A stretch of DNA of 64,000 bases from Serpula lacrymans var. lacrymans S7.9 (taxonomy: Eukaryota > Basidiomycota > Agaricomycetes > Boletales > Serpulaceae), in assembly GCF_000218685.1 (NCBI RefSeq), contig NW_006763298.1, forward strand, positions 1,336,869 through 1,400,868, given 5' to 3'. Both the position numbers and the translations under genes were made by a program. Shown one piece after another: positions 23,888 through 36,050 of the stretch; positions within the stretch are counted from its first letter, which is position 1; the number at the start of each line of letters is the position of its first letter. Below the pieces are notes generated by a model. The model ran no database searches, had not been told where the DNA came from, and saw only the letters and a program-made list of their open reading frames with translations.

Positions 23888-24471
23888 AAAGATGGATTGG
23901 GTGAGGGTGAGAGCACCATTAATATCAAGGACTAGTTCCTTGATGGAATTGATGGGAGAAGATGATGCAGATGTGTCTTGATAAAGCTCAGTGATCTGCT
24001 CAACTGCCCCTTCCACGTCTGAGGAACGGGCTTTGGTAGGGACCGGGAGGACTGGGAGCAGTTTGTTGAGACCTGCAAGGAAATCTCTCTGGTGTTTGTG
24101 GTCCGCTTCTGATACCCACCTGTCTGAGTGCTATTGGGATGTAGACACAATGAAGGTAGATGATGTTGCTGAGGAGGCTGGTCTGAAGGTAATGGATGAT
24201 AGCAAAGGGGGCAAAAAATTGGACAAGAATGTTTATAGTAGATGAGGTGTCCAGTTTGAGGAGACTGAATGGTGGTAGGTGTGGTGGTGTGAATAGTAAG
24301 AGGTCAGTGAGGGGGGTGAGGAGGAGAGTAGGGATAGTAGGGACGAGGAGAAGGTGATAATGAGGGTTTAGACTGGTGCAAAGGCAATAACAGTTTTTTT
24401 GAGGTATGATGAGATAGTTTTCCAGAGGGTTGCACTTCTGGAAGAGGATTTGAAAAGTGAGTTTAATATTC

Positions 24472-24850
24472 TGTCAGGCAACGAATACAAAGCTATGTAA
24501 AATCAAGAATAGTCTGACTAACAAAGAGCCAATAAGAAAAAAAGAGAGGATGGTATGACATGGTACTGAGTCACAGCCCATATTGCTGATTAATATCTTG
24601 CCGAAGTATCCCCAGATACAGCCTTTAACCTGTGCTACGCCATTGGGATGTTTTTTCTTGAGGATTGGAGAGGAGGCTCCTATGTTGTAAGTATAATAGA
24701 ACGCAAGTGTGAAGGGAAAACAAGAAGAAGAAGGATAAAAGTAATAGAATATCAGCTGTAATTTCTAATCCAATGGTGAGAGGAATAACAGGGAGTGGGT
24801 CAGGTAGCCACAATATGATGGGAATGCAATAGAAAATTTGATTTCTTACA
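24472..24850 (-). repeat. gypsy-2 5' LTR (shortened)
   Basis: Left end TGTCAGGCAACGAATACAAAG and right end GATTTCTTACA match the gypsy-1 LTR ends. At 379 bp it is about 245 bp shorter than the gypsy-1 LTRs. The missing part covers the TATA and hairpin region, so an internal deletion is likely. Confidence 0.85.
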
Positions 24851-24861
24851 CTATCTCCAAC

Positions 24862-25096
24862 ACAATAGGCTGAAAATATTGAATTGAGCAAGATTACCAA
24901 GCTCGCTATTAAGAACAGCAAGCTTGGTTATGGCACGCTGAGCTTGCAGAGATGTAAAAAAAAACTCTCAAGTCTAAGCTTACCTAGGTTTTTGGGGTGG
25001 TATTTATCACCGGTGTTGAGAGAATTCAAATTTCAAACCTCACTATAGTGGGCGAGACACATGATCCTCCACTATAGTTAGGCTTGTTTGTTGGGC
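24862..25096 (-). repeat. Right arm of the inverted repeat flanking gypsy-2
   Basis: Reverse complement of the arm at 17419-17708, from ACAATAGGCTGAAAATATTG to GCTTGTTTGTTGGGC. It starts 11 bases outside the gypsy-2 LTR end. Confidence 0.85.
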
Positions 25097-25282
25097 GACC
25101 TAGGTGCATACAACTGCATCACATGATGTGATAATCACTGTGGCAACATTGTTTACACAAATTATTTGGTTTGACCAGTCACATGGTGAGTCTAGACACT
25201 GGTTATGTGACTATGAAAAGTCTTAAAAATAAAGTACAGAAACAGTAAAACTTGAATAGGTGCTGGTATGTCTATTGTAACA
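25097..25282 (-). repeat. Partial LTR of the 6144-6490 family
   Basis: Read on the minus strand, TGTTACAATAGACATACCAGCACC, the CCAGTGTCTAGACTCA block and ATGTGACTGGTC align with 6144-6300. The half carrying the TATA box is missing. Confidence 0.7.
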
Positions 25283-26510
25283 GGACTGGTCACATGTTGA
25301 TGGCCTCCAATTGATATATAGGCCATGATGCTTTTTGATGCATTGTGGGGAAGTAAGTAGAAGCTTTTTTGAGTGATGTGGGTAGCATGGTTATCTTGTT
25401 TGTATTCCAATTTAAGAGTGGCCCAGGCTGTTCAGCTGGATTTCCCATTGGGCCCACTGGAAACTAGATATGATAAAAAGCCTTTTGTTCCAGTTGGTCA
25501 GGGCAGTGCCACCTGTGGCAATAACCTCAAGTGGATCAACAACTTCCCACAGATCTTCTATGCAAAGGTAGGATTCAGTTTGTTTTGACTATCCAACTGG
25601 TGTTGTCAAGTTTGTCAATAATAGAGTGGATGTGTTTGTGGGAAATGAGTTGGAGATAAAATAAGTGATTATGTGGTAAAGGGTTTTACACTGATTTAAT
25701 AATGGACTGATTGTTCAGATGCCTCAGATGGGTTCACAGATTATGCAGATATAATAAGAATTATGGTGCAAGGCCCATACCGTAACTTGGTGAAACTCAA
25801 GAGATAACATAAAAAGGAGACCAAAAGACAATAATTACAAAGCAGGAGATTAACAACTATTTACAGTATATTGGAGAATCAATGTCAAGTATTCCAACAA
25901 TATTCAGAGCCAGGGATATATTAGTATTGCACAGGTCTTGTGTCCATGTAGGCCATAGGATGGGAACATTGGACCCCTATAGTTACCAGTCAGGATTACT
26001 GGTACCAACAACAGTTACTAGCCCCATCTAGTCAATATAAAATGTGTTGTTTTGGGAGTGATAATGCCGTACTCATGTATCCATTTGGCATTCTTCTGGG
26101 TAGTGAATGGGTATTATTGATAGGGGCTGGGCTGAGGGTGCAGGGTGCGCTTGATTTTACGCGTTTGAGGCTGCCAATGTCTGCTGCGGAGAAGTCAGCA
26201 CTGAGAAGGCAGCGTGAGAGACGCGACATGACAAGTCACAAACCCCGATCAAAATGATCGTCGAATTACGTAATCGACAAGTTCAACCTGTGTATTGACA
26301 AGACTTGAGATCAGCACAAAGTCCCATTATTAGCGTTGTGTCGTGATCGCAGCATCCTTACCTTGGCCAATTGGCTGGAGAACGCTGCTTTTGTCGAACG
26401 TGGCGTCGCGTCTGAGTGGGTCACCTTGGCCGTGCCTGTCGTGAGAACCATGATGTGTCCAGATAAGTACCTGTTCATCATACTCCATCCACTCTTCCTT
26501 ACTAACCGCC
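25283..26510. other. Intergenic, no gene recognised
   Basis: One short plus-strand frame at 25373-25588 (contains LGPLETRYDKKPFVPVG and CGNNLKWINNFPQIFYAK) has protein-like composition but no start context, no neighbours and no known motif. It could be a gene scrap. Nothing else was recognised. The promoter of the gene at 26511 must lie in the last few hundred bases. Confidence 0.35.
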
Positions 26511-27739
26511 ATGAAATACGCATCACGAAAATACGTCGACCTCATCCGCCAGACATCCGCAAAATGGGCCAACTGGGATCCCCCAATCCCCGTCCAGGTG
26601 TGCAGAGCTTGTTTTGATCTTACTCCAGCTAATGTGTGTGATTTACAGCCAGGCGACTACGGCACAATTGACAAAGAGACAGGCGAATTCCTGAAGGAGG
26701 GCAACATCTACGACCCCGATTTCGCACCTCACCTCGCTACCAAATTCCCTAACCTCGATCTCAGTAAACACAAGCCCGTCACTGCAGAAGAAGAATCTGA
26801 CTTCATCGTCTCTTCCACGGGTGTACGACGCACAGACTTCAAGTTCGGTCCCGACATGTGCGTACTTTATTTCTCTATGATCTCTTCGTGTGCTGACATC
26901 ATGTGGATCATTCTCGATGCGTCTGATACGGGTGATGTCAGTGGTATCGCAGGCATCGCTAGCGCGTCTCTCAAAGGCGAATGGCAGTTCCAAGAAGGCA
27001 GACGCGGCGCCCTCCTTGTCATGCACGCTCCACGCCAGACTTACATCCCACCCGGAACTATCCTGGAGCCTCTCTACAACATACCTCTCCTCAAAGACAA
27101 ATATCTTGTCACCAGTGTCTTCTCCTGCCCCGCCTACTCTCTCTACCTCTCAAACAAAAGTACTTCTCCTAATGTGGTCCATCCTACTCTCAGCTCACGT
27201 CTCCATTCTATCTTGCAGGCTCAGAAAAAGTAGCTCTCGCCCTCGTCGGCTCCGTCCCATTACCCTCTGCCCCCGCAGTATCCGCAGGTGGCGAAATCTC
27301 TCTCGAATGGTGGACGAACACCCAAACTTCCTTCCTCCGCAAAGCATCACATAAAACTGGGTCATATTGCTACACCCCACTCTTCAAGCTCCAGCGCAAG
27401 CTCCCTTTGACGCGGCGGCTCTTCCGCGACTCACCTGTGCCTCCACCAGAGGGCGATGATTTGTGAGCTGCCCTTTCTTCTCCATCTCCAGTTTTATGGC
27501 TGATGTCTTTTATGCTTTGATGTAGCTGGACAGACGTCCATCAGCCTTGGGAACCTCTCGACGAGGATGGCGACGAAGATCCCGTATATGATGAGGTGAG
27601 CACTAGATGTGAAGCTCGAGTAGCACGAGCTGACCGAGCATTGATTGTCTAATAGGATGTTGACTTCGACCAAGACCCCACCATGATCAACGCAACGAAC
27701 CAACAGTCCGGAGGCGGTGGTGCTGATGACGATTTTTGA
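26511..27739 (+). CDS. Uncharacterised agaricomycete protein, possibly gasdermin-like
   Basis: Six exons read by eye: 26511-26597, 26649-26857, 26942-27159, 27219 to about 27462, about 27524-27595 and 27655-27739. The protein of roughly 290 residues starts MKYASRKYVDLIRQTSAKW. It has PGDYGTIDKETGEF, a central ASASLKGEWQFQEGRRG, a hydrophobic YIPPGTILEPLYNIPLLKDK followed by YLVTSVFSCPAYSLYLSNK, then LEWWTNT. It ends in an acidic tail rich in Asp/Glu and Gly. I recall similar proteins in mushrooms but no named Pfam domain. The N-terminal amphipathic start and the central strand pattern recall fungal gasdermin-like cell-death proteins; this is a weak, structural-feel inference. The second intron is 84 nt with no in-frame stop. 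Confidence 0.75.
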
Positions 27740-28617
27740 GCGAGTTTGTCGTGCTGTCACAATTTTCAGTCTTCAGTCTCCTCCTTTTCACGAATTGGAA
27801 CACATACCATCCCGTATAAGTGATCTTATGTGACCTCTCATTTCTCATAGGTTACAATTTACGACTTTAAAAGTTACTAACAGAACATTCACATATATTC
27901 CCTTGCCACTTTCATGTCTCCCAGTCTTTCATACATATCCATATCACCACAAAGCTGTGCTCAATACTGATTTTTTCATTTTGAAAACTCGACAAAAAAA
28001 ATGGCAAACGGTAAGCGTTGTGAAAAAAATATATATCGCGGGCAAAATGTGTGGGTGTTCGTTTTCCTCCTCTCACGTGGCCCTTGTTTGTCTAAAAAAT
28101 CACCTTCAACTTTTGGTAAACAATGAAGGCGATCAGTGACTTACAACCATAGCAGAAACATGACATGACGTTGTGATTCAGAGCAGCGATTCATCTTTGA
28201 AAGAGTCGTCCTGCATAAGTATTATAAGTTCACAGTTCGATTCTAATTCACCCTCTTCCCATCCAATGGATTCAGAGATACCGGCGTAATCAAGGTTCCC
28301 TTCCATTTTCAATTCTCATCTTGAGAGTTTCTGAATTCAAGTTATTTCAGTTCACGTTCAAAGGGTATCAGTAGCATATCAGCAGTATTCTCCATTGGGC
28401 TAATAATAGAAAAGGCTCAGAGAAGTCATGAAGGCGTTGGACCATCGCCCAGGGTGTGTGACCAGATTGTCTAAAATGTCTCAAGCCGGGATTAGTCCAT
28501 CGTGACCTTTCTGATCATCGATGGTGCCAGTTTAGAATAGAACGTCGCTATCCTTTGGTTTGTTTTGTCCTCGCTAGTAACGCTACTCGTACCCATCAAC
28601 TAGAATAGCTGATCGAA
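27740..28617. other. Intergenic
   Basis: No gene or repeat recognised between two plus-strand genes. Presumably the promoter of the ankyrin gene lies at its right end. Confidence 0.5.
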
Positions 28618-29226
28618 ATGGTTTGATGCTTTTCAATTGTCTTATTTGTTTTAGTTGACTCTTTATCTATGTTTTCAGGCCACAGAAACGCAGCAGACGC
28701 CCAAATCCGATCTCTCAAGTCTTCCTGCCGAGACGGTTGAGTTTGCCCATAAGATATTTGATGCCGCTAGAAATGGCAATACAGAGCTAGTACTACAGGC
28801 CGTTGATGCAGGCCTTCCCGCCAATTTAACCAACGAAAAGGGTCCGTCTAGTCATCGCATCACACCAATTGGTGGTTTTGACAGCCCGATCCATTCGCTA
28901 TAGGGAACACTCTTCTCATGCTTTCCGCATATGCGGGTCACGTTGATCTTACAAAAGGCCTCCTTGCTCGTGGCGGAGATCCGAACAGATTGAATGACCT
29001 TGGTCAATCTATGATAGCGGGTGCGGTTTTTAAGACACATAACGAGGTTGTGCATATCCTCGCAAACGCCGGGGCAGACCCTAGGATTGGGACTCCAAAT
29101 GCCATCCAAACAGCTCATATGTTTGGAAGAAAAGAGCTGATGGAGGTGCTTGGTGCCAAGGAAGGCGACATAGGTGCAGACGTACCTACACCATTTAGTA
29201 CTGCTGGGGACAAAAAATCTGTCTGA
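28618..29226 (+). CDS. Small ankyrin-repeat protein
   Basis: About 160 residues, mostly ankyrin repeats: NTLLMLSAYAGHVDLTKGLL, RGGDPNRLNDLGQS and AGADPRIGTPNAIQTA, preceded by a helical N-terminus (LPAETVEFAHKIFDAARNGN). Such proteins are protein-interaction scaffolds; the partner is unknown. The likely start is an ATG at 28618-28620 that forms a one-codon first exon: GT at 28621 follows directly, and the acceptor at 28677-28678 joins it to GCCACAGAAACG, giving MATETQQTPKS. The second intron is 28842-28903. The stop is TGA at 29224. It is convergent with MON2, 206 bp away. Confidence 0.85.
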
Positions 29227-29432
29227 GCAGATTGTTCATAAACTTATGAGATGATATGTAAGTGATGTCATTAGAAACTCTATCCAAGGCTCTATCCACC
29301 AATTTATTGTGTATCAAAAGCGTTTAAATGGTTTGATGGGAAAAACTGTCGTGAGCACGGGGATGCTAAGATTATCATTGTAAGACTGTCCGGGGATGTA
29401 TTCAATTGCTGACTGCGTTATCCTTCAAGCCT

Positions 29433-32400
29433 TCATCGAGCAGCACCTATTTCCTTCCCAATCGTTTTCAGGCATTCCCTAGCAAGTACCCTCGCGTCTA
29501 CTTCCACCACCTTTCCATTTTCTTTGTCTGATGCACCAATGCGACTGCGGTGAGCTTCTCCTGCGACAGCTGGAGATGAAAGCGAAGAGTGAGTCGTCAC
29601 CCAAGCCGATGGCATCTTTCGGGGTATCGAGGCGATTTCACAAAGAGTCGAGTATGTGTGGAACAGATGTGCGACTGACGAGCGTTTCACAACGTCTGCA
29701 ACCAGTGCTGAAGGCGAAAGTGACACATCAACAGCTTCGTCAAGGAACGTAAATACAAAGTAGGTAACAAAATACGAGGCTGACTCACTGGGTTGCGACG
29801 CACTATGTCTCGAAGGGGAATCTGACCATGCTGCCCATAGCGTGCCTGGCCACAGCCTAAGCTCCAGAAGCTTCCGCAGGACATACAGAAGCTCATCTTC
29901 TCGTACTCTGGTGTATTTTTAGGCGATTACTACGGCGAAATTTTGTTTAATAACTCACCTAGGGAACGGTAAATGACCGCGCAGTGACTCGTCCGCTACA
30001 TACCCTATCATCGTCGTGTGACACCGGTCCAGTAAGGAAGGTAGACATAATGTAGCCACCTTCTTACGTTGCAGTTCTTGATCTTATCATTTCTGAATAT
30101 ATGCTACTTGGACGAGGCCATGAGCGACACACCTTTGGAAACATCGGAGCAAATCAAGAACAGCAGATCGAAGCACCAATATGAAAACCGTTCTCGAGGT
30201 ACAAGGTTTCCCCAAGATGTGCTGCCGTGGTTTTCCATGCCAACCTTCTCTAAGGTATGAGAGCCATTCATAGAGGGCGATCCAGGGGGTGAAAAACTGG
30301 GGTCTGGATCATATAGCTGGCTGCCTCGGTACAACATTTTGGCAAGCTGAGTAACAAGATAATCAGGCACTTTCATATCTCCCAAATGTGGCACAACATC
30401 GATCTCCAACGCAGCTATCAAGGCGAGGTCAAAGTTTTCCTCTGCTTCTTGAACATCGAGTGAGAAGTTCTCAGCAGCGGAACTATATGTAAAAGAGATA
30501 GAAGTCAGACTTCAAAACGCGGTGTGAAGTGACTTTAACTCAGACGCGGTACCTACCAGTCAGCAAGTATACCACCTCTGAAGACCTCAATGACTTGTCT
30601 CCAGATTCCCTCAATGCGCTCGTCAGGTATATCTAAAATCGAATTAGTGCACGCTCCTTATATAATAAATCTATCTTCATACTTACCATCACCCAAATTC
30701 TTCATCTGTTGAGCACATTCCTTGACGATGCGCAGAAAACTAGTTGTTGCAGTTTTCCATAGAGGAAGGTCGTTACCAAATTTGGATGGTGCTGGACAAT
30801 CGTACTTTAGCTTGACGGGTATCGCGTAGGCCTGAGATCCAAGAAATATATGAGACCACAAAAATATGAGACGGCTTATTGACAAACAAACCGATAAAAC
30901 AGCTTCCAATGTTCCATCTACATATATATCTGCTTTCTTCTCGAATTGGATATAAAGATCAACAAGGAGCGGCATTGCTTTCTTGGAGAGACCGATATAT
31001 GTGATTCGTTTCTGCGGCACAGTGGACTTGATAGGGGACCCTGACACCAGGTTTAAAGCTGGCTGGACATCAAAGGAGGCTAGGAACGGCAGTGTAGCAT
31101 ACTCTGACAGATCTCGCATGACAAGGGAAGGCGAGCCTGTGGAGGAGAGATCAATGTCCTCTATGGCATTCATCACAGCTGCCTAGAAATGTTATCAGAT
31201 GAGGAGATGGAGAGCAATCAATGAAGACATACCTGCACAGGAGTCAACCCATCTACATCTGGTCTGTAATCAGGCGAATTGGGGTATGTCAGTACACCTG
31301 TAACAAGCGTAAGATTCGCTGATAAGTAAGTCAATTTTTTTTTCACTCTGACCTTTCAATATTGCCATCAGGCGAGTCAGGCGCTCCAAGGGCCATTCAA
31401 CACCGTCCAAGGCTCGACTGATAGTCCTCGTACTTCGTATGACCTCGACAAAGGCAACTAGACTTTCCTGCGTAAATGGCCTGTATAGGAGACGGGCATC
31501 CACATTGGAAGGAAGCGACTTCCCGCCTTGCAGTATAGCACTCCCAATCTGGTCACAAGCCTTCCAAGCGCATTCCCAAGATTCAGCAACCTTTGGGGCA
31601 AGGGTCGACTCTGCAGAAGCAGAAGCCTTGATAGCCTTCTCCAAGCAAAGGAGAGCAGGCGGACTGAGTGTCCGACGATCCAATAAGACAGTGTCCTGAA
31701 TGTGTCCTACGAAAACCGTCCAGGCCTTCGTGAACGAGTCAAGACGCATGATTTTAGTGGTTAGGAAATCATTGATGATGGAGCCTATCGACTGTAGAGC
31801 AAGGGTCTTCGACTCATCCCATGCTTTGTCAGGGGTCTGTATCGACGTTAAAGTGTTCTGAGACGAAGCTTGAGTATGGCGCCGCGTTTCAACCGAAATG
31901 GCGTCAAGAAGCGGGAATGTAATCTTCCATATGCACTCGTCCCAGGTCTCCAAACTGAGCGTGGCTCCGTACAGCTGCATCGCACGGAACAACGTCTGTA
32001 TGGCACCCACCCGCACTTCAGCTCTCGCATCTGTGCAAAGCCCCAACACCTCAAGCAGCAATGACATCCACAATGAACTATACTCGGGCTCCTTCTCTAC
32101 ATCCTTCCGTTTCGCCTGAATCGAGTCTGAAACGCTCCACAGCAAACTCTCGGCGGCTGTCAGAGCGATGTTTGTATCTGCCTGTCTGCCAAACTGGCCG
32201 AGCGTGCTGATGCATAAGCGAAGGTGCTCTGGTGATAGGGAGGAGACGGCATCGCACACGAGCTTCAGCGACTGGAAGGCGATTTTGACGAGAGCGGTGT
32301 ATCCGCGTTCGTTGCCATGGCCTAGTGGTAACGGCCTTGGCCGGCTGGGCTCGAGAGACAGAGTGCTCATAGAGTCGACAGAAACCGTCCTCGAAGGCGG

Positions 32401-35400
32401 CGGTGGTTTACACACGCTGCCCAGCATCTCGAAGATAGTCTCCCATCCAACGACAAACGTGTGTCCAGACGCCTGCAGAATCTGATGCAGCGTCTCCAGG
32501 CCCATCCTCCGCAGCTCGACGCTGGTGCTGGTGCTGGGAACGTTCTCTGGAGGGATCACTTGTTGCGCGAGAACGTCTAGGACGCGTCGCTGGACCGTTG
32601 CCTGCAGATCGCCGGTGGATGAGAGGCTGCGAGGGACGACGACGAGGATTTCGTCCAAGATGCGCGCGGCTTGGACTCGTATTGGCTGTGGAGCGAATGG
32701 AAGCCCTATGATCGAGAGAAGATGACTTGTCGTAGTGTTCCAAGCTATATCCGGCGAACGATAGATGAGGCGATGGATGTTGAGCATAGCCACACCTCCC
32801 AGCCTATCTACACCGAAATCACCTGAACGCTACCCATGATCAACGATTAGCATGACATAACTACACGTAGGGGACGACGACGATAATAAACGGTTCTCAC
32901 CAACGTCCTCGGTAAGTGTATCCCGCTCACCCTTCTCCGATGCGCCAGTTCGCTACGCGGGGAAAGCGTCGCAGAGCTCTGCATATCATCCAGACTACCG
33001 CTCTCACCACCTCCCAGCATACCCGAGTTGTCCGATTGCATGCCCACCATCTCCGAACTCAGCTTGCAAAGCGCGTTGACAAAGTCATGGAACGCGGTAT
33101 CCTCGAGGTTCTTTGATGCGTCGAATAAGCGCTGTATTGCGCTCTGCACGCTCTCGCCATCGAGGTCTGTGAGGAGTGGATGACGAGGGGTGAAGTGGTG
33201 CTGGGACGCACCCGAAGATGAGGCCTTACCGTGTTCGCCCTGCTGCTGCGAGGGCGCAGAAACAGACCGGTTGGACTGGAACCCGCCTGGGCCCAAGGTG
33301 CTAGCGCGTCGAGAGGAGACGGCTTGTGATCCTTTGACTGTGAGTACATAATCCGCGTTCTGCAGCGTTTCCAATATCCCATACCAGCTCTCCCCCAGGC
33401 TCCCCGCCAAAAAGAGCGCGCTGCCTACCAAGACCTTCAAGCATGCTAAATTCCTTTCGCTCAATCCAGGGGGCTGCGTAGGACCTGTCAGGCCGAGGTT
33501 CTCGGTGATAGATGCCGAGGCTGTACGCGGGGTCGAAGGCTCAAAGTAGGTGTCGAGGCTGGAGACGACGCGGGAGGGGATGGCAAATTTGGCGAGGGAG
33601 GTAAAGAAGGCGTCGCGGGGGGTGGAGAGGGCGAGCATGCCGGAGACGTGAGTCATGGCCTGGTAGCTTGTGAGGACGTCGACGAAGAGGTCATCCGAGA
33701 GGGAGGTGGAAATGATGAAGGAAAGGGCGGCGAGGAGGGCAGGCCAGCCATTTTCGATCATGGAGCGGACGATGAGGAGGTGGCGGGTGCTGGGTTCGTC
33801 TTGGGGGAGGGAGGAGAGGTCGAGCGCGGGTGGAGCGCGGATGAGGGGGTCGCCGGCAGTGCGTGGTTTCTGGATCACTATAGAGGTGTATAAAGGCCCA
33901 GTGAAGGAGGCGAAACCTTCGCAGAGAGAGACGATGCATTGCACGCCTAGGAGATATATGTATGATTCAGGAATTGGAGGAGAGTCGGCTTTGTCGAGTT
34001 GGTCGATGCTAAGAGTTGGACGTTAGAGGTGGATGGGTCAAGAGGTGATAAGAAGAGAATGTACCATTGTAGCTTCATCGCTGAGCCTTGGACACTCAGT
34101 CCTCCTCCTGAACCCATCATGCCTACAACACCAGAAACAGTGGCACTAGCCGCCGTCGCCACCATCCCAGCCATCCCGCCCACATCCAAACCATATCCTG
34201 AGCTCGAAGATCCAGATCCAGATGCGCTCAAGCCCTCCCCAACAGCATGCGCTGAAACACCCACACCGAACATCTGCGAGCTCACGCCTAAGAGCGCGGG
34301 TTTTTCGGTGAGGAGACGTTTGAGGGCGCTTATGAGGGAGCTGAATACTTTGGAGCCCGGTTGTTGGGCGTCGTAACGATCCCATATGTTCCGAATGAGT
34401 TCTGCATCGCTGCAGACGCTGTTAAAGGGAGTGTATTAGTGGGTGGCAGTGTGAATTCAACTAGGGAGGTTTGAGAAGAAAAAGACTCGCCCACGCATGA
34501 TTTCTAGTGCGAGGACGCGCGTCCAGGGAGGCCGGGGTGAGGTGTGGTCTATTGATTCTGTGTCGTCTCCTATCATTCTGATGAGGAGCATGAGAAAAAC
34601 CTCTGCTTCTGTTTTGAGCTCGAACGAGAATTGCTTAAGAAGGAGAAATATAACGCGAGTGCCACGGAGTGTCAGTGGAAATACAGGCCGTTCGGAGAGG
34701 GCTTTGAGAAGTAAGGGACACAGGTGGTGTTGGAGGAGTAACAGCAGCTCGGGGTGCTGTGTGGCTATCAGTAAGGGGTATGAAGTGGATGCAGGGTTGT
34801 AAGTGAGTTACCTTGCGGAAAAGATCGTGGTAGTTTGTGAGAACGCTTTCGATAAGCTCGAGTGCAAAGGTTTTGTGGAGGTAGTCGAGTTTGAGAAAGT
34901 GTGGTTTTTCGGCGTTGGCGAGGAGGCAGAGGTCTTCGAATACGGAAAATGCGTCTCGGGCATATGGGCCAAGGAGTTTGGTGGAACCATCGGGGAGGAT
35001 GGTGGAGACGAGGGATTCGGGGTCGATGTTTTCGCGGCGGTCTTCGTCGACCATCTTGTCGACGACGAACATGACGAGCTGACGAAGGGTTGCGGCAGCG
35101 GTTGACGAGACGACTGCGATCCGCGAGTCTTGCAGCTTGAAGCACAGGAGAAGAGCCTATCCAATCCAATATACCCTCAGCAATCATTCACAGTTCCCAC
35201 ATTGAGATACAAAGAAAGGAGGGGGCATGTGAATAGAACACGTACATCACCGAGCAAATCCCCGCTGACAGCCTCGAAGTTGGTAATGAGGGATACGAGG
35301 GTCTGGAGGATACGGAGCTGGATATCGACGCCTTGAGACATTGCATCTGTCATGGTAGATATGATAAGGGGTACGGCGGATTGAGGAACGGCTTTGAGGG

Positions 35401-35818
35401 CGATGAGGCGTTGGAGGGAACCGAGAGAGATGGCGACTACTTTTGAATTCTTTGTAGCACACCCCATGAACACTGGGCGAAGGAGGTCATCTGATTGTGG
35501 GCCATCTAGGAAGGGTGGGTGAGGAGGTGGAGGTCAAGAGGAAAGAGAGAACACACCAGAGGCTAAGCTTGCGGTTGCCTGCTCTGGCGAGGAGCGTAGT
35601 ATTGATAACGACTTTTCTGCAGCCTATGCAAGTATGACAATTAGCAATCCGCTCAGTTGCAACACGAATTTGTGCAACAAACACCTCGCGTATTTCGGGA
35701 TGTTTCCTCCTAGTTTCACTAGCCAGAGACTGCGCAGGACATTAGCACTGGCTGTCGGTGGTAAAACATGAATAAGACTCACCTGAAGCTCTGTGACCAA
35801 GAAAGCCAGTGAACTCAT
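29433..35818 (-). CDS. MON2: MON2-like trafficking protein (DCB-HUS large Sec7-related scaffold)
   Basis: Endosome/Golgi peripheral protein related to large Arf-GEFs but lacking a Sec7 catalytic domain; in yeast and animals Mon2 works with Dopey/Neo1-type flippases. The start at 35818 reads MSSLAFLVTELQ, then SETRRKHPEIRE (DCB domain). Further: ATKNSKVVAISLGSLQRLIA, DAFSVFEDLCLLANAEKPHF (HUS-like), ENGWPALLAALSFIISTSLS with LSTPRDAFFTSLAKFAIPSR, ARILDEILVVVPRSL, and RVGAIQTLFRAMQLYGATL. The C-terminus contains LRLWPGTLWAAWSDSPS and ends KTIGKEIGAAR. About 12-15 short introns give roughly 1,650-1,750 residues, the normal size. Not every splice site was resolved. It shares a 232-bp divergent promoter with the LIM gene. 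Confidence 0.9.
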
Positions 35819-36050
35819 GGAGACTGGGCTGCAAAGTGATGATAATCTACAGTGCTATCGCTACAGTGGTCAGTATTCGAATGCGAAATGGCTCTACGCA
35901 GTCGTCTATACCAGAGTGCACGGGGTCTGCTTACATAACACAGTTCAACTGCAGCTCGTTGTGCTTTTCTGCCTTGCTCGTCGTCCAACACGTTCTGCTC
36001 GCTCTTTCCTCGTTGTCTCCGTTCACAATCGCGTCTCTTAACTACTGCCA
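35819..36050. promoter_or_regulatory. Divergent promoter between MON2 and the LIM-domain gene
   Basis: Only 232 bp separate the two start codons, so both promoters and 5' leaders must share this interval. No clear TATA box. CTCTTTCCTCGTTGTCTCC-like pyrimidine runs lie before the LIM start, typical of fungal core promoters. Confidence 0.6.

Larger units (their letters stand above)
21862..24250 (-). pseudogene. Extra coding region of gypsy-2, upstream of gag (interrupted)
   Basis: Homologous to 52393-54060 of gypsy-1. Pieces: EEVLQHIRQSTERTFNIHIS and PKLREHSEG at 22845-23138 in one frame; LLKGEANICERNLHLIFQDF and LPYNFEHTL-like sequence at 22694-23080 in another; IPSSFFTNNYYNIYSALPVH at 22306-22690; and an acidic tail ending FIFDPDFD-stop at 21865-22056. 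A solo LTR (23051-23887) with a further LTR inside it splits the region. It has no domain I know. Its position between 5' LTR and gag is unusual. Confidence 0.7.
17709..24850 (-). mobile_element. Ty3/gypsy element, decayed and 3'-truncated (gypsy-2)
   Basis: Minus-strand order from the right: 5' LTR (24472-24850), extra upstream coding region, gag, protease, RT, partial RNase H. Clearly related to gypsy-1, with homologous segments throughout. The 3' part (rest of RNase H, integrase, 3' LTR) is missing: sequence identity stops at 17709 against the inverted-repeat arm. It carries insertions at about 18357-18855, 18930-19165 and 23051-23887. None of its reading frames is intact. Confidence 0.93.

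Noticed and set aside
25373..25588. Short protein-like frame (CGNNLKWINNFPQ)
   Set aside because: No start context, no conserved domain and no flanking exons; kept only as part of the intergenic description.
32310..32390. tRNA-like A-box TGGCCTAGTGGT
   Set aside because: It lies in the coding strand complement of MON2 and has no B-box or cloverleaf around it.
32525..35164. Long antisense frames opposite MON2 and the LIM gene
   Set aside because: They are shadows of GC-rich coding sequence, without motifs, splice logic or start context of their own.
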